Of a stretch of DNA of 64,000 nucleotides, positions 28,364 to 38,250 are shown one piece after another. The notes under the pieces are model-generated. The model worked only from the letters and a program-made list of their open reading frames with translations, did not search any database and had not been told where the DNA came from. This DNA comes from Adiantum capillus-veneris (taxonomy: Eukaryota > Streptophyta > Polypodiopsida > Polypodiales > Pteridaceae). How positions within the stretch are numbered: position 1 is the first letter of the stretch; each line of letters opens with the position of its first letter. The position numbers were made by a program, and so were the translations under genes. The stretch spans positions 105,511,587-105,575,586 of the forward strand of contig CM043964.1 in NCBI GenBank assembly GCA_014529385.2, read 5' to 3'.

Positions 28364-28375
28364 GCTCTGATACCA
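28364..28375 (-). other. Primer-binding site, initiator-Met tRNA type (B copy 2)
   Basis: TGGTATCAGAGC on the minus strand, one base from LTR 2. Confidence 0.9.
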
Positions 28376-28376
28376 A

Positions 28377-29972
28377 TGTAACATTTAATGGTCTAAAAAC
28401 TTATGTGTAGCGGAAATTAGCATGAACATAGTGGGCATTTCATTAGCATAGATTCCTGATGAGAATTACAAGAGTGCTTGGGTGGAGAGAGCAACAAAAA
28501 GCATAACACCTAGTTAGATAGCATCAACAATACTTTCAAAAGAGAGAGAAATTAAGCTATTGACAACAGTTGAGGACCGGATTTTCATGGAGCCGATCCC
28601 CCCTCCAAAAGGCTTTGTATTATGGTTTCTCCCATCAAGAGAGACATTGTACAATACAATTCTTTGTGTTCCTTCAAAACTAGCTAGTGCAATGAAGATG
28701 AAAGCTTCATGCACTAAGCAAAACACTTAGTAAACACAACTTTAATTATCCCCGTTCTCAGACCCAAGACCTCACACACCTTCGAAGATGGTGAGAGCTA
28801 GTAGGGTATGAGAGTAGATTGAGAGGAAGAAGGAGTATCTTACGAGAAAGATGTACATCTCCTCACATAATCACTCATATTAGCATAGCTTAGCTTAGTA
28901 ATTAGCATGGTAGAGGAGATGAGCATGCATTGAAGCTTGGCTCTTGGTTGGATTTGCATCCACATGCCAAGAGTATGTCGATGTAGGCTTCTATTTCACA
29001 AGCTTGGAGTAGGTGATGAGCTCTCCATAAAAGCTTGGGAAGAGATAGTCTTCTCTTTCTTCACACATGAGATTGTGTGAGTGTGTGTGTGTGATAATGC
29101 CTTGCAAAAATCAGGCCCCTCTCTCTCTTGGGCGAGCCCTCTTGCTATTTGCTCTTGCTCAGCCCTCATTGGACCTCCCCAAGTCAGGGCTATCACAGTT
29201 AAGCAGCATAAGTGATAGCCTTCTGACATGTGTCCCCCTTTCCCCTTTTGTGAGATCTTTAGGTAATTTAATAATTAAACTAAACTCTCATTGGACCCCT
29301 TTGCCTCCTGGCCAATAGGAATCAGGCAAGCCATTGGACTCCTGAATGCTCATTGGATCCCTTGGGAGACTGTCCAATAGTCTTCTAGGAGACTTAATTC
29401 TCATTGGTTCTTTTATTAAGTGTTTTTAAATTAATTAAACTAGATTTACTCTATCCTAATTCTCATTGGTCCACATCCAAGTCCATCCAATAGGAATTGG
29501 GCACACCTTGTGGGCATCTGGGCTAGGGAGCTGACATGTGTCCCTAATTCCCTTTGTGTAAAGGGAGCCTGTGTGTGTGTGTGTGTGTGTGTGACTTTCT
29601 CTCTCATCCCCTAGAAGAAGGGCTCGCCCCCTCCCATGTAGGGATATGCAAAGACTTTTTAGTCACACACAAAGCATCCAATTTCCCGTAGGGTTGACCT
29701 TTGGACACAACCTTTGAATTTTGGAACCTTAGTATTTTGGAAGTCTTAATGGGCTGAACCTTAGGGTCTTTTTAGCCCATTGTTGCACATGGCTCTTTTG
29801 CAGATGCCCCCCCCTTTGTATCCCTATTTTCCCCCCTTTGGATCCCTACTGTGGCCGGTCTGCTAGCTTAACCAATATTCTAGCTTTTTCTCCCCTGGCA
29901 CTTCCCCACATTAAATGATCAGTTTAATATGAGAAAATCATTTAAGAGAATTAGATATTGATTATTATGACA
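28377..29972 (-). repeat. Element B LTR 2, shared by copies 2 and 3
   Basis: 1596 bp, TGTAACATTT to ATTATGACA on the plus strand. It serves as 5' LTR of copy 2 and 3' LTR of copy 3. It differs from LTR 1 by scattered substitutions and a longer GT run (29571-29594). Confidence 0.92.
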
Positions 29973-29987
29973 TTACCTCTCTCTTGA
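29973..29987 (-). other. Purine tract before B LTR 2
   Basis: Minus strand TTTCAAGAGAGAGGTAA. It is one or two bases different from the copy 2 tract. Confidence 0.6.
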
Positions 29988-30069
29988 AATCATAGTCGTC
30001 CTCGACTATGGTGTAGTGAAGATAAAGCATATTCATGAGTCCTTTTCTAGTGGGTAGAGGATCCCTATG

Positions 30070-31143
30070 TTACCCTACGGCATCATTCCACAATGGATGA
30101 CTAGTCCATAAATTCTCAAAGAGACCCTTCCAGAAATTATTGGTCATTCTAGAATCTCTATCCAACACTATGGACATTGGCAAGCCATGGTACTTGAAAA
30201 TTTGTGAAATGAAGAGGGTTTCCATTTGATGGGATTTGATAGTGTTTTTGACAGGTATAGAATGAGCTTGTTTACTGAACCTGTCTACTATCGTCCATAT
30301 TCCCGTATTCCCATGGATAGACTTAGGCAATCCAAAGATAAAATCCATGGATATGCTCTCCCATGGTGAATTAGGGATTGGCAAGGGTTGAAGCAATCCA
30401 AGTTGCTTCCCTCCATCAAATTTTGTCTTTTGGCATACCACACATTTAGAAACATACTCTTGTATGTTCACTTTCATGGTAGGCCAATAGAAATATGTTT
30501 CAATTCCCTTTAAGGTAGACAGAATCCCTCTATGCCCCGCATAAGGTGGACCATGAGATTCATACATTACTTTCTCACGTAGTGAGTTAGGAACGCATAG
30601 TCTATTTCCATAGAGGAGATAACCATCTTGTAAAGTAAACAGTTCTTCTTTCTTCCCTAATGCAAGGGCTGAAATCACATCTCTAAAATCGGGATCAATA
30701 GCGTACTCATCTATCATTGAAGATAGATCATTGTGAGTTGCTATGGAAACCGCATTCACTCTCGGTCGTCTTGAGAGTGCATCAGCTACTTGATTATGCT
30801 TGCCAGCAATGTGAGCAATATGAAAATGAAATTGCAAAAGGAAATTTGCCCACCTCATTTGTTTGTCGGAGAGCTTGGTCTGTGTCATGAAGTACTTAAG
30901 ACTTTGGTGATCTGTTCGCAGAATGAAAGGAGTCCCCAATAAATAGTGCTTCCATGAGTCTAAGGCATGTAGAACTGCAAGGAGTTCCTTTTCATATATG
31001 CCTAGAGCTTGCTCAATAGGGTTGAGCCTTCGACTCTCATAGCCTATGGCGTGCCCTTCTTGGAGTAAAACAGCTCCAAGGCAATCACCACAAGCATCAC
31101 ATTGGACCTCAAATGGTTTTGAGAGATCCGGTAGTGTAAGCAC
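30070..31143 (-). CDS. Element B copy 3 RNase H and truncated integrase
   Basis: 357 codons. RNase H motifs QCDACGDCLGAVL, YEKELLAVL, ILRTDHQSLKY and NQVADALSRR; then LREKVMYESHGPPYAGHRG, CVVCQKTK, MDFIFGLP and a SIVLDRDSRM motif (SD changed to LD). It ends NLWTSHPLWNDAVG like copy 2, lacking the catalytic Glu and C-terminal domain. A single TAA at 31162-31164 separates it from the RT segment; the frame is otherwise continuous. Confidence 0.88.
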   Translation of the reverse strand: MLTLPDLSKPFEVQCDACGDCLGAVLLQEGHAIGYESRRLNPIEQALGIYEKELLAVLHALDSWKHYLLGTPFILRTDHQSLKYFMTQTKLSDKQMRWANFLLQFHFHIAHIAGKHNQVADALSRRPRVNAVSIATHNDLSSMIDEYAIDPDFRDVISALALGKKEELFTLQDGYLLYGNRLCVPNSLREKVMYESHGPPYAGHRGILSTLKGIETYFYWPTMKVNIQEYVSKCVVCQKTKFDGGKQLGLLQPLPIPNSPWESISMDFIFGLPKSIHGNTGIWTIVDRFSKQAHSIPVKNTIKSHQMETLFISQIFKYHGLPMSIVLDRDSRMTNNFWKGLFENLWTSHPLWNDAVG

Positions 31144-31164
31144 AGGTTGAGAGATAAGTTTTTT

Positions 31165-32358
31165 TTAAAGCTTTTCAAAAGCATTGTTCTCCTTAGCAGA
31201 CCATGTGTACCTAACGCTTTTCTTTGTCAGGTCATGTAGTGGTCCCGCAATTTGTGAGAACTTTTCTATGAAGCATCTATAGAATGCACACATACCTATA
31301 AAGCTTCTTAGTTCATGAAGATTCCTTGGTTTAGGCCATCCTTTTATTACCTCTAACTTTGATGGATCCATTTGGATGCCATCTTGAGAGATAATGTGAC
31401 CTAAATACTGAATCTCTTGCAAGAAAAATTCACTTTTCTTTTGATTAACATAGAGTTTATTCTCTCTCAAAACTTGAAATATTACCTGGAGGTGTTGCTT
31501 GTGTTCCTCTAATGAATTAAAGTAGATGATAATATCATCAAAGAACACTCCAGTGAAGGTTCGATGAGGCTGGAACAACTTCTCCATCAAGCCGTTGAAT
31601 GTGGCTGGTGCATTGGTCAAGCCAAAAGGCATGACAATGTATTCGTAAAGACTAAATGTGGTGCGAAATGCGGTCTTTACAATATCTTGATCAACTATCC
31701 TTATCTGATGATAGCCACTTTTTAGGTCAATCCTACTGAAGTAGGTCGATCCTTGTAGCTTATCAAATAGGTTTTCTACCCGTGGAACGGGAAACCTATT
31801 CTTGATAGTGATCCTATTTAGTGCTCTATAGTCGACACACATACGATATGTGCCGTCTTTCTTTTGTACTAATAGCACAGGTGAGCAAAATGGAGATGAG
31901 CTAGGCCTAACCATGCTCTTCTCAACTAACTCATGCACTTGCCGCATAATCTCCTCTTGTTGAGCTTGAGAAACTCTATAAGGAGGTTTGTTAGGCGGTG
32001 AACTTCCTGGAAGAAGTTCAATTGCATGGTCATCATTACCTCGTTTAGGAGGTAGCTCACAAGGGATGTCGTCAATAAAAACATCTTGAAACCCCTTGAG
32101 AAAATTGGATAACTCTAATTCCTTTTGGTTTCTTTTATTTTCTTTTGCTAAAGCATTAGGTTCATTTTGAGAATCTTTAACAAAAATCATGTACACGGAA
32201 ATAGAGCTCTTTATTGACTTGTTGAAAGCTGGTGTATGTACAATGGGGATAGTGTTACCCATTTCCTTAGCATCTATATATATGTCTTTTTCACTGAATT
32301 TAAAGGAGATTCTCATTTCAAGAAATTTAACATCGGCAGCCAAGCGGTCACAAACCAT
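31165..32358 (-). CDS. Element B copy 3 reverse transcriptase
   Basis: 397 codons. The post-protease linker is followed by a complete RT: YRMCVDYRALNRITIKNRF, FSRIDLKSGYHQIRI (catalytic Asp), MPFGLTNAPATFNG, the FFDDIIIY catalytic box and LGHIISQDGIQMDPSK. The N-terminal end is out of frame with the protease because of the 2-bp insertion shared with copy 1. This is the best preserved RT of the array. Confidence 0.9.
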   Translation of the reverse strand: MVCDRLAADVKFLEMRISFKFSEKDIYIDAKEMGNTIPIVHTPAFNKSIKSSISVYMIFVKDSQNEPNALAKENKRNQKELELSNFLKGFQDVFIDDIPCELPPKRGNDDHAIELLPGSSPPNKPPYRVSQAQQEEIMRQVHELVEKSMVRPSSSPFCSPVLLVQKKDGTYRMCVDYRALNRITIKNRFPVPRVENLFDKLQGSTYFSRIDLKSGYHQIRIVDQDIVKTAFRTTFSLYEYIVMPFGLTNAPATFNGLMEKLFQPHRTFTGVFFDDIIIYFNSLEEHKQHLQVIFQVLRENKLYVNQKKSEFFLQEIQYLGHIISQDGIQMDPSKLEVIKGWPKPRNLHELRSFIGMCAFYRCFIEKFSQIAGPLHDLTKKSVRYTWSAKENNAFEKL

Positions 32359-32978
32359 GGTGCCCCTAGGATTACATCCTCATGCTTGAGAGGAGAGATA
32401 AAGAAGTCCTCTTTGTCCACATAGCCTTGGACATGAAGCCTCAATTTCCCGATTAAGGGAGTGACTGAAGCTTCTTGCCCCTTGAAGGCACTGTCTACGG
32501 GTAGGACATCTCCCATCTCATAGGATTGTATGCCTAGCTTGGTGGCCAACTCTATAGATAAAAAATTGTGAGTAGAACCAGGGTCAAAGAGAATAAAAGC
32601 ATCATGTTCTCTTACCTTTCCCCAAGCATGGCATAGAGGAGATCCTTTGTTGTGAGTTTGGTGAGTCTCCTCCTCTTGGATTTCACCCAAGGAAGCTCTA
32701 GGAGGATCTTGGCGGTTGTTCTTTTGGGGACAATCGCGGTACGCGTGCCCTTGTTCGCCGCACTTGAAACACTGATTATCTTTGCGATAACGCTCAAGCT
32801 CTTCAGGAGAGAGTTTATTCTTACCTTTGTAAACTCCCTTCTCTTTAGCTTTGTTGGAGTTTCCCTTAGGAGACTTTTGGACATTGTCCTTATCCTTAGG
32901 CTCATTGGAACCCTTGTTTTCCGGGGGCTTATTATTTCTTTTAGCCCGTGTTTGGAAATTGATTCGAGAGGCCACCAT
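32313..32978 (-). CDS. Element B copy 3 nucleocapsid zinc knuckle and protease
   Basis: 221 codons from MVASRINFQTRAK. Lys/Asn-rich basic stretch, an intact CX2CX4HX4C knuckle (CFKCGEQGHAYRDC) near residues 72-85, then the protease (FILFDPGSTHNFLS, and DVILGAPWF). The frame runs off after APWF because of a 2-bp insertion. It overlaps 31165-32358 by 46 nt. Confidence 0.88.
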   Translation of the reverse strand: MVASRINFQTRAKRNNKPPENKGSNEPKDKDNVQKSPKGNSNKAKEKGVYKGKNKLSPEELERYRKDNQCFKCGEQGHAYRDCPQKNNRQDPPRASLGEIQEEETHQTHNKGSPLCHAWGKVREHDAFILFDPGSTHNFLSIELATKLGIQSYEMGDVLPVDSAFKGQEASVTPLIGKLRLHVQGYVDKEDFFISPLKHEDVILGAPWFVTAWLPMLNFLK

Positions 32979-33014
32979 AGTATGGTGTATTACCGCCGAT
33001 ATGGTACGTGGCCT

Positions 33015-33245
33015 TTAGGAGTTGACATACTCCGCCATTTCTTCGGTTAAGCCCGCAAAAAATTGTTGCTTTTGCTCTCCAAAATCCAACTTTTTAAAGA
33101 CATTGGCTTTGAGTTGTAGGTCCCAAAACTTGTCTACATATTTGTGGATGGATTCATTGGGAGAGAGCTTTAAGCTTCGCCATTCGGTGAGTACTTTTTC
33201 TTTGGCATCGGTGGCCAAAAACTGCTTCATAATGGAAGCTCTCAA
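33015..33245 (-). CDS. Element B copy 3 Gag, capsid C-terminal part
   Basis: 76 codons, same protein as copy 2. It is flanked by the shared TGA upstream and TAA downstream. Confidence 0.8.
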   Translation of the reverse strand: MRASIMKQFLATDAKEKVLTEWRSLKLSPNESIHKYVDKFWDLQLKANVFKKLDFGEQKQQFFAGLTEEMAEYVNS

Positions 33246-33257
33246 AGCTTTCCAAGT

Positions 33258-34217
33258 TCATGGAGCTTCACCGTTGGCTCGTAGGCTAGTCCACCATTGT
33301 TTGGCGGACTTTTGAAAGTGCATAGCTACATGGCGTAGCTTAGAGGACTCCGTGAAGCCCTCATCTCCAAACGCCGCATCGAATTGCTGGATAAAGGCCA
33401 AGACTTTATCCGTAGCACCAAAGGTACCATCATAGGTAAGGAAAGAGATGCTCTTCCCTCTCTCTTTGAATTTCTTCAATTTGGACGACCTCTTCCATGC
33501 GGCATAGGATTTCCTATGGCCTCTTCTTTTTGATGGTTCAAAGGTTGCACCATCACTTTCTTCAGAAGGTGAAGAATTCGAAGAAGGTGGAGAAGAGGGT
33601 GACCTCTTTCTCGCCTTTTTCTTGTCTTGATCTTCGTCGTCTTCACCATAGATTTCATAAGAGGAAGAGGATGAAGAAGATGGAGAAGAGGGTGTCCTCT
33701 TTCTCGCCTTTTTCTTCTTTTGCTTTTTATCATCCCTCTTTGAATTATGGCGTGGAGAAGAGTGTGATGGTCTTCTCCGCTTTGGTGGTGATGGAGAGCG
33801 TTTAGCCCGCCGTCTTCGTGGAGCCATCTCCGCTGAGGTGCCGGGAGACTCACTTCTTTCTCGTTCCTTCGATGGAGGTTCTTGAGTTCTCCTTTGGGAA
33901 GGAGATGCATCATCAAGAAGTAAATTCTTGAGCCCTTCGTAGGGATTCTCTTCTTCTTCCCGAATCGGAGAGAGACCTCTTTTGGGAGTCTCACAAGGAG
34001 GCTTCCTAGGTGTTCTCTCGTCATGGTGATGAGCTTGGAGAATCCCATGAGCACGGAGCTGCCGTTTCACTTCGCTTTGGAGAGATGGATTGCCCATGGC
34101 TTGTTGAAGCCTAGAAACAAGATAGTTAACAAGCATTGAAGCATCATTAGTAGCTTGCTCATGAGCAAAATCAAAGTTATCAACATTAATTTCACCCTCT
34201 TTACTATTGTCAGCCAT
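33258..34217 (-). CDS. Element B copy 3 Gag, N-terminal part with RS-rich region
   Basis: 319 uninterrupted codons from MADNSKEGEINVDNFDF. Residues about 1-60 are a leader with NYLVSRLQQAMGNPSLQSEV. Residues about 125-235 are Arg/Ser/Pro/Lys rich with RSPSPPKRRRPSHSSPRH and two KKKARKRxPSSP units separated by an acidic GEDDEDQD stretch. Residues about 260-319 start the gag domain (AFGDEGFTESSKLRHVAMHF). It ends at TGA 33258-33260, after which the frame continues into 33015-33245. The RS-like region is unusual for Gag and could bind RNA or nuclear factors. Confidence 0.85.
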   Translation of the reverse strand: MADNSKEGEINVDNFDFAHEQATNDASMLVNYLVSRLQQAMGNPSLQSEVKRQLRAHGILQAHHHDERTPRKPPCETPKRGLSPIREEEENPYEGLKNLLLDDASPSQRRTQEPPSKERERSESPGTSAEMAPRRRRAKRSPSPPKRRRPSHSSPRHNSKRDDKKQKKKKARKRTPSSPSSSSSSSYEIYGEDDEDQDKKKARKRSPSSPPSSNSSPSEESDGATFEPSKRRGHRKSYAAWKRSSKLKKFKERGKSISFLTYDGTFGATDKVLAFIQQFDAAFGDEGFTESSKLRHVAMHFQKSAKQWWTSLRANGEAP

Positions 34218-34606
34218 TCTAACAACTTTTAGGTGTACTTTGGCACTTCAAGCCCTAGTTGCTACTCCTCTTTACCCCTTTAGAAAAAGCACTCAAGCTA
34301 TTGTACCCGCGGCTCGAATACCATTAATTGCAAGCAATAGAAGAGAGGGTCTTTTGACACCAAAACAACCCCGGCTCCTGTCAAGCTTCTAATAGCTCAA
34401 TAGTGTTTTAGCCGTAGGCAAGCCCCGTAGGACTCCACTATTAAGACCATAGCTCTCGACGTTGATGCCCCGTGAATTGCACAAAGGCAGGCTCACTGCA
34501 AGGCTAAAAAATCCCTATTCTACTTACTCACAGGCAATTAATAATACCAACCATTTATAGCTAGCTTGAGGACCTCCCTTCTTGAGAAAGAAAAGAGAAA
34601 CCTTGT
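34218..34606 (-). other. Element B copy 3 untranslated leader
   Basis: Non-coding sequence between primer site and gag. Confidence 0.7.
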
Positions 34607-34618
34607 GCTCTGATACCA
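34607..34618 (-). other. Primer-binding site, initiator-Met tRNA type (B copy 3)
   Basis: TGGTATCAGAGC on the minus strand, one base from LTR 3. Confidence 0.9.
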
Positions 34619-34619
34619 A

Positions 34620-35719
34620 TGTAACATTTAATGGTCTAAAAACTTATGTGTAGCGGAAATTAGCATGAACATAGTGGGCATTTCATTAGCATAGATTCCT
34701 AATGAGAATTACAAGAGTGCTTGGGTGGAGAGAGCAACTAAAATCATAACACCTAGTTAGATAGCATCAACAATACTTTCAAAAGAGAGAGAAATTAAGC
34801 TATTGACAACAGTTGAGGACCGGATTTGCATGGAGCTGGTCCCCCCTCCAAAAGGCTTTGTATTATGGTTTCTCCCAGCAAGAGAGACATTGTACAATAC
34901 AATTCTTTGTGTTCCTTCAAGACTAGCTAGTGCAATGAAGATGAAAGCTTCATGCACTAAGCAAAACACTTAGTAAACACAACTTAAATTATCCCCGTTC
35001 TCAGACCCAAGACCTCACACACCTTCGAAGATGGTGAGAGCTAGCAGGGTATGAGAGTAGATTGAGAGGAAGAAGGAGTATCTTACGAGAAATATGTACA
35101 TCTCCTCACATAATCACTCATATTAGCATAGCTTAGCTTAGTAATTAGCATGGTAGAGGAGATGAGCATGCATTGAAGCTTGGCTCTTGGTTGGATTTGC
35201 ATCCACATGCCAAGAGTATGTCGATGTAGGCTTCTATCTCACAAGCTTGGAGTAGGTGATGAGCTCTCCATTAAAGCTTGGGAAGAGATAGTATTCTCTT
35301 TCTTCACACATGAGATTGTGTGTGTGATAATGCCTTGCAAAAATCAGCCCCCTCTCTCTCTTGGGCGAGCCCTCTTGCTATTTGCTCTTGCTGCCCTCAT
35401 TGGACCTCCCCAAGTGAGGCCTATCACAGTTAAGCAGCATAAGTGATAGCCTTCTGACATGTGTCCCCCTTTCCCCTTTTGTGAGAGCTTTAGGTAATTT
35501 ATTAATTAAACTAAACTCTCATTGGACCCCTTTTCCTCCTGGCCAATAGGAATTAGGCAAGCCATTGGGCTCCTGAATGCTCATTGGACCTCTTGGGAGA
35601 CTGTCCAATAGTCTTCTAGGAGACTTAATTCTCATTGGTTCTTTTATTAAGTGTTTTTAAATTAATTAAACTAGATTTACTCTAGCCTAATTCTCATTGG
35701 TCCACCTCCAAGGCCATCC
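34620..35719 (-). repeat. Element B LTR 3, truncated
   Basis: Matches LTR 1 from its TGTAACATTT end to the GGCCATCC at about 23265. The remaining 480-490 bp (the U3 end) is absent and replaced by element A U3 sequence from about 35724. Confidence 0.88.
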
Positions 35720-35723
35720 GGAC

Positions 35724-36120
35724 AGAATTATGAAAAACATCTTTTTTTGGTTGAAAACGTAACTTTTAGGTCGTGACTCACAAAATCTCTATTTTTGGGT
35801 CTCCGCTACTTTTTCAAGTGATTTTAAGCTTACCCATGCATTTTGAGCTAGAACACATAAATATAAAACACTCATATTAATAAAAATTTCAATTTTATTG
35901 TTCATAGACACACTATCTGTTATTCATTAATCTTTATCAAATACGTGTTTAGTGTATTAGTTAAAAAAAAGAATATATATTCTCTCGTAAAATCTCAAAC
36001 TCATTCATATAAGCTCTATTTAATAGACTATTCAATAATCTTTCAAATCATGATAAACGAAAGATATGCCCTACTATATTCTTTTCGACTTTAAGAACTT
36101 CAAAGATTAGTCCTATTACA
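35724..36120 (-). repeat. Element A LTR, U3 part only
   Basis: Direct repeat of 17579-17976. In minus orientation it begins TGTAATAGGAC at 36120, the same terminal sequence as the left LTR, and breaks off into B LTR 3. The flank to the right is GGTTT; I could not find the matching duplication at the left LTR. Confidence 0.78.
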
Positions 36121-36930
36121 GGTTTACATGATCTCTTTTGTGCTGCTGATCATGAATGATCTAGCATGCTGGGGTGTGGCAAACTATGTTGGGCGCATTT
36201 CTGACACCTCGTTGTTTGTAAATTTGTACATACGGACATGACGCCCGATGTAAAAAGGACGTGTGGGCTTTCTTTTTGTGGGTTTTTAGCTTGCTTTAGC
36301 AAGCACATGTACATGCATTGCAAGTCGCTAGTCTAGTAACAGCGGTCGGGCTACTGTAAGTGCCCGTGAGTGATTTTTTTGAAGTGAACCTTGTATATAA
36401 CTTAAACTCATGTACAAACTTAAAAAAGTTCAGCCAAACATCAGAAATTTGCAGGTTTTAGCTCGTTGTGTCTCTTGGATGCAGTTTCTTGCCCCGACTA
36501 GCCTTCTCTACGTGTAGTCGTGTTGGGACAGCTTTCTGTTCGCGTCAATTTTGCTCATGGAAGCATATGGAATAAATTTTGGTCATCTTCGGCTTTCTTG
36601 CCAGACATTTTTCAATAATTTTTCAAGCTTTAAAGTGCCCCAATTGGAGTTGTGCTCTTCAGGTTACGACTAGTTCTCTGCAGGGTTATGGCTATGGCAG
36701 CCTAGTGGCAAATTGTGTGTAGACAGATTTGGAGGGCATGTATCTATGAATTGTGGAATTGATGTTGAAGTTATGGGTTTGTGATATTTGATTGTGAAAG
36801 GAGAGGCTCTTGTCTTCATCTGCATTGGTCGGCGTGTGCTGTAAATCAGTGCTTTGACTGGGTTTTGCTCCTATTTGACATAGTCTCTTGGGTGGGCGAC
36901 GGCTAGTAAATTCCCAAGGGTCTACTCCTA
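36121..36930. other. Sequence without a supported gene, probably CACTA interior
   Basis: Mixed composition, with no clear ORF or LTR. A short stretch near 36145-36185 (CATGAATGATCTAGCATGCTGG) resembles 55546-55570. It precedes the transposon-type ORF and may be its 5' region. Confidence 0.35.
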
Positions 36931-37647
36931 TTGGACTTGTGGTGTTTCAAAAGGATTTTGCAAATTCCCAACAAGAAAAACGGAACAGCAGGTATGTCAG
37001 CATCTTTGCTTCACAGACGCACTCGCCGATCTCGGCGATCGTCAGGTGGAGGTGGTGGTTGCTGTGGAGGAGGGTCTAGAGATGCTTCGACCCCTCCTCG
37101 CTCACGACCCCCGTCCTACGCAGGCACACCTCTCGACACACCTCTTAGCACACCTCGAACACCTTGGGAGGCACACGATCCTAGTGCCTCCAAGTTCTAT
37201 ACTATATGGCCAGATGGACAGGCTGACATGGATAGTGTCGGGACTGAGATGAAACAACGGGTTCGCCAGCTCGTGGAGGTGCAGTTTTCTAGCACCATCA
37301 TGACGTCTTGGACTCATATGGATTGCAGAAAAATTAATTATATAGTGGAGACCATCATGAGAGAGTATCGGCCTGCTTTGGGTTCAGAGGAGCTTTCGAG
37401 GAGGTGGATCACGAATGTTGCACGGGACACCGTGAAACATCATCGAGATGTAGATCGTCGGGCTTTCAGACAGGGCTCGCCAAAGCCTTCGGGCATCTCA
37501 CACAAGTCGTGGCAGCAGATCAGGGAAGATGAGGAGAGAGCGGACACGAGGTTCAGATAGCAGCGTCTTGCCGGGGAGGTACGTAGGGAGACTAGGGGCA
37601 CATCTCATCTTGGCAGTGGAGGCTTCGACACCTTTCGCTATGACTTT
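36931..37647 (+). pseudogene. Plant CACTA (En/Spm)-type ORF, exon 1
   Basis: An Arg/Gly/Ser/Pro-rich N-terminus (residues 25-90), then a conserved-looking domain (RKINYIVETIMREYRP, WITNVARDTVKHHRDVDRRA, KPSGISHKSWQQIREDEE) followed, after an in-frame TAG at 37558, by ETRGTSHLGSGGFDTFRYDF. The spacing of W, R-rich and H-x-x-G-S-x-x-F features recalls the accessory transposase domain of plant En/Spm elements. That is an inference from memory. The neighbouring CACTA terminus at 38681 supports it. A donor site (TTT/GTGAGT) follows at 37648. Confidence 0.5.
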
Positions 37648-37739
37648 GTGAGTTTCCAATCCAATCCTAGCTATGCCTTTTTTTTTCAAGAGCGATGAAT
37701 CATGTATTCTTAATTACTTTGGTTTTTGTATAAACGCAG

Positions 37740-37880
37740 AATCTTGCAATGCATCGAGCTCCGACACGCCAGGAGGAGACAGATGGATATCGGAGAGGCA
37801 TTTATGAAGTATTGAATGATCTTGCTGCCAATAGGAGAGACTGTAGACTGAGAGGCCTTAGAGCCTCGCTGATCGATTGA
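37740..37880 (+). pseudogene. Plant CACTA-type ORF, exon 2
   Basis: After a possible 92-bp intron (GTGAGT at 37648 to CGCAG at 37739) the phase is kept and 46 codons follow (APTRQEETDGYRRGIYEVLN and on to RASLID), ending TGA 37878-37880. The splice model is mine and untested. Confidence 0.4.
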
Positions 37881-38069
37881 GGTGAGACATTTGATCGAGA
37901 CAAATAATATGTCTGAATTGACTTAATTAATTAAGTATATGTGAAGTAATATCATACTAATTTTGTGACTTGTCCCTTTATGTGCAAGTTGTGACGCGCG
38001 AGTCATCAATGGATTTCTATATATGTTTTGTGAGACACAGACACATCTATGTGTTTCTTTCTTGTATAT

Positions 38070-38250
38070 ACATGGTTATGGTTATTGTTTATTGTTTATG
38101 GTTATGGTTTTGGTCAATATGGTTATGATTATGGTTTTGATCAATATGGTTATGGTTATGGTTTTAATTTGGTTATGGTTTTACACAAAGTTCTTTATAT
38201 ATGAAGTTAGTTATGGTTATGGTTTTAATTTGGTTATGGTTTTGCACAAA
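38070..38250 (+). repeat. GGTTAT(G)-rich minisatellite
   Basis: Imperfect tandem GGTTATGGTTTTGGTCAATAT-like units. An ORF predicted across it is a by-product of the repeat. Confidence 0.7.

Larger units (their letters stand above)
22163..29972 (-). mobile_element. Element B, copy 2 (LTR to LTR)
   Basis: LTR 2 (28377-29972, its 5' LTR), primer site, leader, gag, protease, RT, RNase H, truncated integrase, purine tract, and LTR 1 (22163-23747, its 3' LTR). It is a Ty3/gypsy element with chromovirus-like RT. The integrase lacks its second half, so no chromodomain can be scored. It shares LTR 2 with copy 3 and LTR 1 with copy 1, making a tandem array. Confidence 0.92.
28377..35719 (-). mobile_element. 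Element B, copy 3 (5' LTR truncated)
   Basis: Truncated LTR 3 (34620-35719), primer site, leader, gag, protease, RT, RNase H, truncated integrase, LTR 2. No target duplication is found because LTR 3 ends abruptly in element A LTR sequence. Confidence 0.9.
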
